A DNA stretch of 13,038 nt from Bacteroidales bacterium UBA7574 (GTDB lineage Bacteria; Bacteroidota; Bacteroidia; Bacteroidales; Paludibacteraceae), in contig DLLA01000134.1 of NCBI GenBank assembly GCA_002479035.1, positions 1-13,038 of the forward strand, written 5' to 3'. Positions 1 through 8,268 of this stretch are shown one piece after another. The position numbers and the translations under genes are program-made. The notes under the pieces are model-generated. The model saw nothing but the letters and a program-made list of their open reading frames with translations. It did not search any database and was not told the DNA's origin. Numbering within the stretch: position 1 is the first letter of the stretch; each line of letters begins with the position of its first letter.

Positions 1-47
1 CATTTTATCCGAAAACACGCAAAAAAGAGACAAAAAATATCCCGTTT

Positions 48-79
48 CTTGTAGGTATCGATTTTATTCATTACCTTTG
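48..79 (+). promoter_or_regulatory. Promoter of the SusC/SusD operon
   Basis: A Bacteroidota-type promoter is visible: cttg at 48-51, a 20-bp spacer, and TACCTTTG at 72-79, matching the TAnnTTTG -7 consensus. Transcription should start near 84-86, giving a leader of about 145 nt before the SusC start codon. That is far longer than the roughly 15-20 nt leaders implied for the other promoters in this window. No activator site was recognised upstream, where only 47 bases are available. Confidence 0.8.
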
Positions 80-83
80 CACA

Positions 84-228
84 CTTTTTCTATAGTGGAC
101 TACTGGATTTGAGCGAATAGTAAAGTAGCATTTTGCTATAGAAAGAGTCATAGTTGAGCGAATAAGGTTATGAAAACCGAATGAGTTGAACTTAACTTAA
201 TGTAGAACTAATACAAAATAAAAAACGA
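84..228 (+). promoter_or_regulatory. Structured 5' leader of the SusC mRNA
   Basis: Bases 84-95 can pair with 136-147 in a 12-bp stem with one G-U wobble, so the predicted 5' end of the transcript is folded back. Inside it, ctact (100-104) can pair with agtag (124-128). A competing hairpin, tagca/tgcta at 126-138 with a 3-nt loop, uses the same bases, so two exclusive folds are possible. The 11-mer ttgagcgaata occurs twice: at 109-119 in the enclosed loop and at 154-164 just after the stem. The copies lie in a degenerate ~45-bp duplication that also repeats ctatag. No known riboswitch class was recognised, and no Shine-Dalgarno sequence is obvious, as is usual in this phylum. Confidence 0.5.
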
Positions 229-3200
229 ATGAAAAAAATCTTTATGTTTTTGGCGCTATGCTTAGTCAGCCTCGGAGTGATGGCTGAGAAGCAGGTTAGC
301 GGTGTAGTCGTCGATGAGAAGGGCGAACCTATCATCGGTGCCAGCGTGCAGGTCAAAGGCACCACTACGGGTACCATCTCTGACTACGATGGTGAATTCA
401 CGTTGTCCGTATCGGACGACGCTACGACTCTGACAGTCAGTTTCGTAGGTATGCAGACGCAGGAAGTGGAAATTGCCAAGCGAATGCGCATCACCCTCCA
501 CGAGGCTTCCGAGATGATTCAGGAGGTGGTCGTTACCGGTTATGGTAGCGTAACCAAGGGTAGTTTCGCCGGTTCCGCGCAAGCCATTGATGCCGAAAAC
601 ATTGAGAAGAAAAGTCCTACAGAAATCTCCAAAGCCCTTGCCGGTGAGGTAGCAGGCGTGCAGGTTATCAATACTTCCGGTCAGCCGGGTACGAGTGCTA
701 CGATACGTATTCGCGGTATCGGTTCGGTGAATGCTTCTACTGCGCCACTGTATGTGGTGGACGGTGTTACGTACGATGGTGACATCTCGTCTATTGACCC
801 GGGCGACATCGCTTCCACCACCATATTGAAGGACGCTACCGCTACTTCGCTCTATGGTAGCCGTGGTGCCAATGGCGTCATCGTCATTACCACCAAGAAA
901 GGTTCGTCGAATGAGGATGGCAAGATTGAGGTGGACGTGAAGTACGGTGCCAATATGCACTTGCTGCCGATGTACGAGGTTATCACCAACCCGCAAGAGT
1001 ATGTGGAGATGGCATGGATGAGTTTGTATAACGCTCAAAGTAGCCAATATACTGCATACGAGAAGGGTGTGGAGGCATCGAAACAATTGTTCAGCACGAC
1101 CGGTGCAGGTCTTCCTGTGGACTACAACTTGTGGAACCAAACCGGTACAAACCTGATTGACCCTGTTACAGGTAAGTTCCGCAGCGATGCTACGATGAAA
1201 GATGCCTACAAGAATATGGAGAGTTGGGAGAAGAGCATTTTCCGTACGGGGCAGAAAGCCAACGCTACCGTGAAGATATCCGGCGGTAACGAGAAAGTGA
1301 ACTACTATACCAGTTATGGCTATCTGAAGGACGAAGGCTACTATATCGGCTCGGATTATGACCGCTTCTCCGTACGCGGTAATATAGACTACAATGCCAA
1401 GAAATGGCTCAAGGGAGGTTTGAATATCGCCTACACGTATTCTAACCTGAACAACCCGGGGCAGGGTAGCAATATGAACAACGGTTTTGCATACGTGAAT
1501 GGTATCCCGCCCATCTACCCTGTGTTTGAATACGATGAGAATGGAAACAAGAAGATTGATAGCAAGACCGGCAATTATGCATACGACTATGGTATGCGTG
1601 AGGGTTCGGGTCGTGGCTTCGGTGCCGGTATCAACCCCGCGGGTGCCTTGCTCTATGACAAGCAGAATACCAAGATGCACCACGTATCCGCAGCCGGCAA
1701 CTTGGAGTTCAAGTTGTACAAAGGCTTGAAGTTGGAGATTACTATGGGTGCGCAGTATGCAGGTGCCAACACCTCGGAGTTGACCAACAAGTACTATGGC
1801 GATGCTGCGGGTATCGGACGTATCTACAAAGCGCAACAAAACTACTTTGTATTGGAGGCAAAAGAGTTGCTGAAATACAACACCACGGTAGGCGACCATG
1901 TGATAGATGTATTGGCAGGTCATGAGACATTGCTCTCTACCTCCTCGGTGATGTATGGACAGAAAAACCGTATCAGCGACCCGAACAGCCTGGAATGGGG
2001 CAATGCGGTACAAAACAGTTATATGTCGTCCTACACCAGTACGCGTGCTATTGACAGTTACCTGATGCAGGCTTCGTATTGGTATCACGACCGCTATGGT
2101 ATCACGGGCAACTATCGTGCCGATGGTTCGAGTAACTTTGCCAAAGGACACCGTTGGGGACATTTCGGTTCTATTGGCTTGGCATGGAAGTTCACCAACG
2201 AAGACTTTATGCAACCCGCATCGGATATTCTGAAAGACGGTAAATTACGTTTCAGTTGGGGTATGCTTGGTAATCAGGAGGTAGGGTCGGACTACTACCA
2301 TGATATGTGGAATATCCGCTATTCGGATGGTATGATTGGTTATGTATGGGCAAGCAATGGTACACCAGACCTGACATGGGAGCGCACCAGCCACTTCGAT
2401 GTAGGATTGGAGTTCTCCATTATGAAGTACTTGGATGTGGAGTTGGATTATTTCCACAAGACTACAGACGACTGCTTGATGCCGCAGTATGTAGCCCCCT
2501 CGCTCGGATATTCTTCACGTTGGGTGAACGCCGGTAAAATATCCAACCAAGGTTTTGAGTTCCAACTCAATGTACATGCCGTAGAGGCACGTAATGTCCG
2601 CTTGGACATCCGCTTGAATGGTGGTTTCTACCGTAACATGGTATTGGCACTTCCAAAGAACTTGGACGAGAGCGGTCAAGAGGAGAGCGAAATGACCACC
2701 AATGGCGGTTTGGTAGTAGGACATAGTATGTACGACTACAAGATGGTAGAATATATCGGTGTAAACGAAAAAGGAGAAGCAGTATATGTTGGTTATTTCG
2801 ACGCGGACAAGGGTACTTTTGGTACTAAGAATGCGACTTTGGCAACCGAAGGTGAGAAAAACTACATATCGGATGTAAATGACTATCGCTTGAAACACCC
2901 GGAAGCACGTATAGACACTGTACACACTACGGACTACAACTACTGCGGCGCAGATTATATCGGCAAGAGTGCAGAGCCTGCGTTGGACGGCGGTTTCGGG
3001 TTTGACTTGGAGGTATATGGTGTTACTTTGAGTGCTACGTGCAGTTATCGTATCGGTGGCTATGGTGTGGACTACACTTATATGTACTTGATGGGCAACG
3101 ACCGTATTGGTAACTACAACTGGCATGTGGATATGCGCAATGCATGGACAGAGAGCAATACCAATACCGATATTCCTCGTCTGAACAACGGTACCGACCT

Positions 3201-3465
3201 ATACTCCAATAGTATGTCCACCCGTTTCTTGACAAGCAACTCGTTCTTGAGTCTCAACAATGTACGCTTGGGCTATACATTCCCCAAGAAACTATTGGAC
3301 AAGGCGAAAATCAAACGCTTGGAGGTGTATGTACAAGGCGACAACTTGGCACTCCTGACTGCACGCAAGGGCTACAACCCGACCGTCAGTGCCACCGGTA
3401 GTTCCAACTCGTACCGATATACTCCGCTGTCCACAATAGTAGGTGGCGTGAAGATTATATTCTAA
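229..3465 (+). CDS. SusC/RagA-family TonB-dependent outer-membrane transporter
   Basis: This 1078-residue protein is the outer-membrane beta-barrel of a SusCD uptake pair, moving large nutrients (oligosaccharides or peptides) into the periplasm using TonB energy. Residues 1-19 form a signal peptide (cleavage after VMA). A carboxypeptidase-regulatory-like beta-sandwich covers about 23-92. A TonB-box-like EVVVTGYG at 99-106 leads into the plug (about 107-224), with the family segments IRIRGIGSVNAS, PLYVVDG and LYGSRGANGVIVITTKKG. The rest is barrel, ending in the terminal aromatic of KIIF. Length is normal for the family. There is no N-terminal STN signalling domain, so control by a partner anti-sigma factor is unlikely. 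The SusD gene follows after 50 bp in the same operon. Family assignment is secure; the substrate is not shown. Confidence 0.97.
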   Translation: MKKIFMFLALCLVSLGVMAEKQVSGVVVDEKGEPIIGASVQVKGTTTGTISDYDGEFTLSVSDDATTLTVSFVGMQTQEVEIAKRMRITLHEASEMIQEVVVTGYGSVTKGSFAGSAQAIDAENIEKKSPTEISKALAGEVAGVQVINTSGQPGTSATIRIRGIGSVNASTAPLYVVDGVTYDGDISSIDPGDIASTTILKDATATSLYGSRGANGVIVITTKKGSSNEDGKIEVDVKYGANMHLLPMYEVITNPQEYVEMAWMSLYNAQSSQYTAYEKGVEASKQLFSTTGAGLPVDYNLWNQTGTNLIDPVTGKFRSDATMKDAYKNMESWEKSIFRTGQKANATVKISGGNEKVNYYTSYGYLKDEGYYIGSDYDRFSVRGNIDYNAKKWLKGGLNIAYTYSNLNNPGQGSNMNNGFAYVNGIPPIYPVFEYDENGNKKIDSKTGNYAYDYGMREGSGRGFGAGINPAGALLYDKQNTKMHHVSAAGNLEFKLYKGLKLEITMGAQYAGANTSELTNKYYGDAAGIGRIYKAQQNYFVLEAKELLKYNTTVGDHVIDVLAGHETLLSTSSVMYGQKNRISDPNSLEWGNAVQNSYMSSYTSTRAIDSYLMQASYWYHDRYGITGNYRADGSSNFAKGHRWGHFGSIGLAWKFTNEDFMQPASDILKDGKLRFSWGMLGNQEVGSDYYHDMWNIRYSDGMIGYVWASNGTPDLTWERTSHFDVGLEFSIMKYLDVELDYFHKTTDDCLMPQYVAPSLGYSSRWVNAGKISNQGFEFQLNVHAVEARNVRLDIRLNGGFYRNMVLALPKNLDESGQEESEMTTNGGLVVGHSMYDYKMVEYIGVNEKGEAVYVGYFDADKGTFGTKNATLATEGEKNYISDVNDYRLKHPEARIDTVHTTDYNYCGADYIGKSAEPALDGGFGFDLEVYGVTLSATCSYRIGGYGVDYTYMYLMGNDRIGNYNWHVDMRNAWTESNTNTDIPRLNNGTDLYSNSMSTRFLTSNSFLSLNNVRLGYTFPKKLLDKAKIKRLEVYVQGDNLALLTARKGYNPTVSATGSSNSYRYTPLSTIVGGVKIIF

Positions 3466-3515
3466 TGTGCCTATATAAGAGAAAGAGTAACCAATAAAAG
3501 AAAGGAAACAAAGTT

Positions 3516-5186
3516 ATGAAAAAGAATATAATAGTAGTATTGGCAGCAGCATTGGCAATGGTCGGCTGCAGCGACAGCTGGTTAGACCGCCAATATGATG
3601 GTGCCGCTATGAGCCAGGAGAAATATGAGTCATTAGGTACTGCAAAACTGGAAGGTACACTCAATGGCCTCTACACAATGATATACACGATGTCAAGCGA
3701 TGACCACGATGAGTTCGGACAACGTGCCATAGACCTCTGGGGGGACATTTGCAGCGGTGATATCGCAGTTACCGACAAGAAATACGGGTGGCTTTATACG
3801 GATGAGAGTATGAGTACTATCAACCGAACAGGCACTATCTGGTATTTCTACTACAAGATGATTCACAATATTAACTTGACCATTCTCAGTATCGAGAATA
3901 GCGGAGAGATACTGTCGTTGGTAGAGCAATACGGCTATCCGAATGCAACATGCCAACACAAATACACCGAGGAGGAGACGACGTATGCTATGTATTTGGC
4001 ACAAGCCTTGGCACTGCGCGGTTACTGCTATGCCAATTTAGTACGTTGGTACACGCCTGTTGAAAAAAGTTCTATTATGAATGGACAGCGAATCGACCAG
4101 TTCCTTTGCGTACCCGTTTATACAGAGGACAATATGGACAATGCGCAACCGCTCGCTACCAGTGCTGCTGTCTATAACCGTGTCTTCAACGACTTGAAGA
4201 AATCCATTGATATGTTCGAGTATTTTGGTGCGTACTACAAGGATTCTATCAGCGGTGCCGAGTTCAAACGTATGAGCAAGTTGGCAATGGATATCAATGT
4301 GGCACGCGGACAATTGGCGTATGCATACCTGAATGCGGCTCCCTATTATGCAAGTTTCGATACGGAAACGGCTAAGAACTATTACAGGAAGGCTTATTCG
4401 TATGCGAATGATGTGATAGAAAGCGGCGCATACAAAATCATCCCGCAGGCAGAACTCTATTCCACAGGTTTCAACAATGTGGAAAATACCAGTTGGATGT
4501 GGGGACAGGATGTGGTTACGGAAACCACGGGCGGATTGCGCTCATGGTTCGGACAGATGGACATCCACTCGTATAGTTACGCATGGGCAGGGGATACCAA
4601 GGTGATTGACGGCAACTTGAAGGCTGAAATCCCTGCATGGGATGGTCGTAGTCGTTGGTTCAACGATGGAGAAAAGAACTCCAAGTTCAAAGACTGCCCC
4701 GATGGCAAGTTCTTCTCGGCAGCATGTCCCACATCCACCAACACCGACGATATCGACCGCGAGTGGCTTAGTGACAATGTCTTGATGCGTTTCGAAAGTA
4801 TGTATCTGATAGCAGCAGAGGCTTGCTACGGTTTTGACTCTTTGGCTGCATCCGCCAACTTCCTGACCACCATTACCGACCAACGTCTCAACGATGAATA
4901 CCCGTTGGCTCAACAGAAATATGATGAATTCAAGGCAACTCTCACCAATCAAACTACTCTGTTGACTGCTATTGAGTACAATTGGCGTATAGAGATGTGG
5001 GGCGAAGGCTATGGATTGCAGACCTTCCGCCGCTTGGTGCCGCAACTGCGTTTGTCGGAGGCACGTAAACGCGGAGGAAACCACCTCGTCTATAAGACTG
5101 CAGAGATAAAGCCCGAGGATCGTGCGTTCAATATGACGATACCAAGTTCCGAGACAACCTATAATCCGAGAATTGACGATAAATAG
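3516..5186 (+). CDS. SusD/RagB-family outer-membrane nutrient-binding lipoprotein
   Basis: This 556-residue protein is the surface lipoprotein that caps the SusC barrel and binds the nutrient. A lipoprotein signal peptide ends in MVGC, with the lipidated cysteine at 18, followed by SDSWLD. SusD family landmarks are present: IWYFYYKMIHNINL near 108-121, a TPR-like helix ALALRGYCYANLVRWY, the late MRFESMYLIAAEACYG segment, and NWRIEMWGEGYGLQTFRR near the C-terminus. The protein ends with the usual NPR-type tail. The start is fixed by the signal peptide; an A/G-rich stretch (aaaggaaac) precedes it. It is co-transcribed with the SusC gene. The family is certain. Whether the ligand is a glycan or a peptide cannot be decided, because no degradative enzyme is encoded in the operon. 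Confidence 0.97.
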   Translation: MKKNIIVVLAAALAMVGCSDSWLDRQYDGAAMSQEKYESLGTAKLEGTLNGLYTMIYTMSSDDHDEFGQRAIDLWGDICSGDIAVTDKKYGWLYTDESMSTINRTGTIWYFYYKMIHNINLTILSIENSGEILSLVEQYGYPNATCQHKYTEEETTYAMYLAQALALRGYCYANLVRWYTPVEKSSIMNGQRIDQFLCVPVYTEDNMDNAQPLATSAAVYNRVFNDLKKSIDMFEYFGAYYKDSISGAEFKRMSKLAMDINVARGQLAYAYLNAAPYYASFDTETAKNYYRKAYSYANDVIESGAYKIIPQAELYSTGFNNVENTSWMWGQDVVTETTGGLRSWFGQMDIHSYSYAWAGDTKVIDGNLKAEIPAWDGRSRWFNDGEKNSKFKDCPDGKFFSAACPTSTNTDDIDREWLSDNVLMRFESMYLIAAEACYGFDSLAASANFLTTITDQRLNDEYPLAQQKYDEFKATLTNQTTLLTAIEYNWRIEMWGEGYGLQTFRRLVPQLRLSEARKRGGNHLVYKTAEIKPEDRAFNMTIPSSETTYNPRIDDK

Positions 5187-5202
5187 AACACCAGAGTTCT
5201 AT
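5183..5202 (+). other. Hairpin at the SusD stop codon
   Basis: A 7-bp perfect stem, atagaac at 5183-5189 with gttctat at 5196-5202 and a 6-nt loop, includes the SusD stop codon. No T-tract follows, so it is not a full terminator. It may be an attenuating or mRNA-processing structure lowering expression of the third gene relative to the SusCD pair. It could also be chance. Confidence 0.35.
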
Positions 5203-5239
5203 AGATAGTTTGAGTATAATAAATTAAAATTCTAAAAGT

Positions 5240-6493
5240 ATGAAGAAAGTATTATTTTTAGCAGCCTCCGTATTAGGAAGTGCTTTGCTGCTGACAGGGT
5301 GCAAAGAGCACATTGAACAGACAGATTCTGTAGTGACAGGCATCACCATTACGCCTGCATCGTACACCTTTGCAGAGGGAGATGCTCCACTACGATTGAG
5401 TTACACATTGACCCCAAGTGGTGCAAAAGCCACTATTGAGTGGGCTTCCTCCAACGAAGAAGTTGCTACCGTAGATGGTGTCGGCAGTGTTACACCTCTG
5501 AATGTTGGCGAGGCTACTATCACGGCAACCGTGAAAGGTACTGACATCAAAGGCGCTTGCCAAGTGTTTGTTAAGCCATTGGAAAATACGCTCTCATTTA
5601 CAGAAGCATACATTGGTTTCACAGACTATGACTCCATCAACACTGTTGTGTACGAGCATGGTTCATTGGGCAAAATCAACGTGCATATTGCTACCGGTCG
5701 TGTGCAACTCTTCACAAAGGGATTGTTCTTCGATGCAAATGGTCAGTTAAATGGTGCTGAGCGTGGTGGTTGGATATATATCCAAACTCCTATCGCATTG
5801 GCTTATGCAGACGAGAACAAGGATAACCCCAATATGGCGCAATACAGCAATGGCGTATCTTTCAGTTTAGGTAGTTATGCGATTGACCTCGAACCCGCTG
5901 ACACAGTGGAAGTAAAGTGGCATCATGCGCACAAAGGCTATGCAAACAACGAAGTATTCATGAAGTATATGAAGCAGTGGTTGGATAGTTTCAATATTTC
6001 AGGAGAGTTCACTCAAGGCAATTATCAAGACTTCGCTTATGCAGGTATCTATGGCTTTGAAGGAACCACACTCACTCTGAAAGAGTATGCTCTTGACGAA
6101 GAAGGAAAAGGCAGTTACGAGGCATATCCAAACTGGCTGTGGGAATATACCCCCAATGGTATCGTTACCGGTGGCGAGTTGTATATTACCGGTCAAGAAG
6201 GCTCCAGCAAGTATATGAACTTGATTGATTACATGAATGTCAATGTGAAGTTCGTTGATACGGATACTATGGGTATCCCTGGTGTTTATGCTGCCATTGA
6301 GAATGACAAGTATGTATTCAAGAGTACAGGTGTAGAGTTTGGCGGAGAAGTGAATTACACCACCGGAACAAAACCAGCAGAGGCACCTGCCGACATCAGC
6401 ATCTTCGTTGACCATATTGTTCCTCGCGTAAGCAGCGATATAAACGAGGGTAAGGCTATTGTACTGCCTAACGATAAACTGGCTATCAAATAA
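5240..6493 (+). CDS. Surface lipoprotein with N-terminal Big_2 Ig-like domain
   Basis: This 417-residue predicted lipoprotein has a signal peptide ending in LLTGC, with the modified cysteine at 21. Residues about 32-112 match a bacterial Ig-like group 2 (Big_2) domain: VTGITITPASYTF, the EWASSNEEVATVDG turn, and GEATITATVKG followed by CQVFV. The remaining ~300 residues contain many Trp, Tyr and Phe and look like beta-rich surface protein, but no family was recognised. It is the third gene of the SusCD operon, 53 bp after SusD, and is followed by a terminator. Known SusCD loci often carry a surface binding lipoprotein in this position, so a substrate-binding accessory role is the best inference. 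No catalytic motif was seen. Operon membership is secure; function is not. Confidence 0.85.
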   Translation: MKKVLFLAASVLGSALLLTGCKEHIEQTDSVVTGITITPASYTFAEGDAPLRLSYTLTPSGAKATIEWASSNEEVATVDGVGSVTPLNVGEATITATVKGTDIKGACQVFVKPLENTLSFTEAYIGFTDYDSINTVVYEHGSLGKINVHIATGRVQLFTKGLFFDANGQLNGAERGGWIYIQTPIALAYADENKDNPNMAQYSNGVSFSLGSYAIDLEPADTVEVKWHHAHKGYANNEVFMKYMKQWLDSFNISGEFTQGNYQDFAYAGIYGFEGTTLTLKEYALDEEGKGSYEAYPNWLWEYTPNGIVTGGELYITGQEGSSKYMNLIDYMNVNVKFVDTDTMGIPGVYAAIENDKYVFKSTGVEFGGEVNYTTGTKPAEAPADISIFVDHIVPRVSSDINEGKAIVLPNDKLAIK

Positions 6494-6520
6494 GCGATTA
6501 TTTATAGATATTTTGTAGTG

Positions 6521-6558
6521 AAGGTGGCATTCGGAAACGAGTGCCACCTTTTTCTTTC
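6521..6558 (+). terminator. Intrinsic terminator of the SusCD operon
   Basis: A 13-bp stem (6521-6533 with 6538-6550, one T-G wobble) closes on a GAAA tetraloop at 6534-6537 and runs straight into a T-rich tract, tttttctttc. The GNRA loop makes it very stable. It lies 28 bp after the stop of the third operon gene. The minus-strand flank has no T-tract, so it should act on the + strand only. Confidence 0.9.
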
Positions 6559-6599
6559 AAAAAAATAACACGAATGACCATAAAGTGACAATGAATTGG

Positions 6600-6660
6600 C
6601 ATTATCGAGGTTCTATGGAACGGACAACTACGCCGTATTATCACCAACTAGCCACAAATT
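6600..6660 (+). repeat. Long direct repeat, copy 1
   Basis: About 60 bp, starting cattatcga and ending cacaaat, is repeated in diverged form at 9843-9904 in the same orientation. The last 38 bases align without gaps at 31 identities, and all seven differences are transitions. Read in one frame, both copies give a similar peptide (T-T-x-P-Y-Y-H-Q-L-x-T-N). That hints at a remnant of coding sequence, although copy 2 needs a 1-base shift in its first part. This copy sits just past the 3' end of the minus-strand ATPase gene. Confidence 0.6.
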
Positions 6661-6695
6661 ATATATCCCCTAAATTATATCAAACTGATTGTTTT

Positions 6696-7973
6696 TTACT
6701 CTTTCAGGCAACCTATCGGTACCACCCATACCCCGTCTTTGCGTTGGTATGCCATGGCTCCCACCGCCGTCAGCACTATTAGGAACGACGGAGTTTGCAT
6801 TCGTGTGGTATCTATCAGTTCCGCCAATTTATGTAATGTCTTAGAACCTTCTTCGATGGCTGTTTCTCCGCCCAACTTTATCTCTATCAGACCATACTGC
6901 CCGTTCTCGCGATGGAGTACAGCATCACATTCCAATCCGTTCTTGTCGCGATAGTGGTACACGCTGCCGTCCAACGCATCGGCATATACACGCAAATCAC
7001 GAATGCACATCGTCTCAAAGAGGAAACCAAACGTATTCAAGTCGTTCATCAAGTCATTCGGGCCAATACGAAGAGCAGCAGTTGCAATACTCGGATCCAC
7101 AAAATATCGCGTATCTGCAGAACGAATAGCCGCTTTTGAGCGGATGTTCGGATTCCATGCCGGCATATCTTCCACCACAAATATACGCTCCAATGCATTC
7201 AAATAACTATACACACTGCGTACGTCCAATGTGTCCTGCTCATTAGCAGCAATATCCTTGGCTATCTCAGCCACCGAAGCCTGCGACCCTTGCAGACGGG
7301 CATACGAATGCATCAATCGTTTCACCTTACCGGGTTGACGTTCCACACCATCCACGCGCTGAATATCCGAATTAACCACACCATCATAGTAATCTTTGGC
7401 AGGATTCAACGCCAAGTCCCCGCTGAAGAACGTGGCTTGCGGCCAACCGCCACGGCATAGCAGGAACGCCACTTGTGGCAGTCTCAACGTATTGTCCGCG
7501 ATATGGACTTTCTCACCAGAGAACAACTGCCCCAAACTGATAGCACCATTCGAGTCTCCCGATTCCCACAAACTCATCGGACGCATTTTCAGGCGTGCAA
7601 AACGTCCCGTACCGCTATGGTGTACAGCATCCAAGTTGGCAGGGACGGCCGAACCTGTCAGGATAAACTGCCCCCATCCTTCTCTGTGATCCACCTTGAA
7701 GCGTATCATATCCCATAATTGAGGTGCAATCTGCCATTCGTCTATCAGACGAGGAGTCTTACCCTCTAAAAGATAATCGGGGTCGGTTTCTATTGCCAAC
7801 ATATACTGCTTGCTTCTGGCAGGGTCAGTCATATAGACCACACTACCTGCGTGTTGCTCTGCAGTAGATGTTTTTCCGCACCATTTAGCCCCTTCTATCA
7901 GCACGGCTCCGATAGTCTTCAATTTATTCTCTAAAAGTGCATCTGCAATTCTGCTTCGATATTTCTTTGCCAT
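6696..7973 (-). CDS. AAA_14 / DUF4143 family ATPase (gene A)
   Basis: This 425-residue cytoplasmic protein has an N-terminal P-loop ATPase domain: Walker A GAKWCGKTS at 28-36, Walker B RLIDEWQ around 75-81, a sensor-like LTGSA at 105-109, and arginine-rich GTGRFARLKMRP at 121-132. Residues about 215-270 (SVAEIAKDIA ... VYSYLNALE) read like a winged-helix segment. The C-terminal DUF4143 part has LECD (347-350) followed by LIEIKLG (362-368), a D...ExK pattern seen in PD-(D/E)XK nuclease-like folds. Whether it cuts DNA is unknown. Length is normal for the family. ATG follows aagatat, 26 bp from a good -7 box. It is divergent from gene B, and the two are only distantly alike (different Walker A context), so this is not a recent duplication. 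The biological role of the family is not established. Confidence 0.93.
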   Translation of the reverse strand: MAKKYRSRIADALLENKLKTIGAVLIEGAKWCGKTSTAEQHAGSVVYMTDPARSKQYMLAIETDPDYLLEGKTPRLIDEWQIAPQLWDMIRFKVDHREGWGQFILTGSAVPANLDAVHHSGTGRFARLKMRPMSLWESGDSNGAISLGQLFSGEKVHIADNTLRLPQVAFLLCRGGWPQATFFSGDLALNPAKDYYDGVVNSDIQRVDGVERQPGKVKRLMHSYARLQGSQASVAEIAKDIAANEQDTLDVRSVYSYLNALERIFVVEDMPAWNPNIRSKAAIRSADTRYFVDPSIATAALRIGPNDLMNDLNTFGFLFETMCIRDLRVYADALDGSVYHYRDKNGLECDAVLHRENGQYGLIEIKLGGETAIEEGSKTLHKLAELIDTTRMQTPSFLIVLTAVGAMAYQRKDGVWVVPIGCLKE

Positions 7974-7999
7974 ATATCTTACTTATTGATTTTCAGCCG

Positions 8000-8031
8000 C
8001 AAAGATACTACTTTTTCTTGAACTATACAAG
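8000..8031 (-). promoter_or_regulatory. Promoter of gene A
   Basis: On the minus strand, cttg (plus positions 8028-8031), a 20-bp spacer and TATCTTTG (8000-8007) match the Bacteroidota consensus. The start codon lies 26 bp beyond the -7 box. The 23-bp repeat array begins 14 bp upstream of the -33 box. Confidence 0.85.
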
Positions 8032-8045
8032 TATCAGACGTTCAT

Positions 8046-8114
8046 ATTACATAATTTGGCGCGTTTTCATTACATAATTTGGCGCATTTTTATTACATAG
8101 TTTGGCGCATTTTA
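8046..8114 (+). repeat. Three tandem 23-bp repeats upstream of gene A
   Basis: Three head-to-tail copies lie at 8046-8068, 8069-8091 and 8092-8114. The core is attacataatttggcgc followed by A or G and a short T run. Copies differ at only a few positions (the last has tag for taa). The first ten bases, ATTAcaTAAT, form a small inverted repeat. Tandem order, exact period and position 14 bp from the gene A -33 box suggest binding sites for a regulator, possibly one acting as an upstream activator. Confidence 0.9.
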
Positions 8115-8198
8115 CTTTGGATTTGTTACAAATATCTCTCGGTCTTACTTTGGATTTGTTACAAATAATCGCGATTTTTACTTTGGATTTGTTACAAA
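8112..8198 (+). repeat. Three 33-bp-period repeats upstream of gene B
   Basis: Copies begin at 8112, 8145 and 8178, exactly 33 bp apart. Each has a conserved part of 21-22 bases starting ttactttgga and ending in the 11-bp inverted repeat tttgttacaaa (arms TTTGT/ACAAA). The first two copies are followed by unrelated 11-bp spacers. The last inverted repeat ends at 8198, 14 bp before the gene B -33 box. The first copy overlaps the third 23-bp repeat by three bases. The layout is iteron-like or operator-like; 33 bp is about three helical turns, so all sites would face the same side of the DNA. Confidence 0.9.
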
Positions 8199-8212
8199 AC
8201 GAGCAACAGCTA

Positions 8213-8244
8213 CTTGCATATCTCATTGAAAAGCAGTACCTTTG
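8213..8244 (+). promoter_or_regulatory. Promoter of gene B
   Basis: cttg at 8213-8216, a 20-bp spacer and TACCTTTG at 8237-8244 match the phylum consensus. Transcription would begin near 8250, less than 20 nt before the start codon. The spacer and -7 region share the exact 16-mer tcattgaaaagcagta with the orphan promoter at 9666-9697. Confidence 0.85.
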
Positions 8245-8268
8245 CAGAGGATTTAGAATACATGCTTT

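Noticed and set aside
262..2214. 650-codon open frame on the minus strand
   Set aside because: It lies fully antisense to the clear SusC gene, its translation has no signal, motif or family likeness, and it is explained by the codon pattern of the coding strand.
6521..6550. Bidirectional terminator also serving gene A
   Set aside because: The minus-strand side of the hairpin is followed by mixed sequence without a T-tract, so only + strand termination is supported.
6585..6782. 65-codon frame covering direct repeat copy 1
   Set aside because: It has no family likeness, overlaps the 3' end of gene A, and is frameshifted in copy 2. At most it is a remnant.
8046..8198. Possible CRISPR array
   Set aside because: Spacers would be 11 bp or absent, there are two unrelated repeat types, and no cas gene is present.
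8046..8198. Possible plasmid origin with iterons
   Set aside because: The repeats look iteron-like, but no replication initiator or partition gene is in the window and the flanks look chromosomal. An operator role fits the promoter spacing better.
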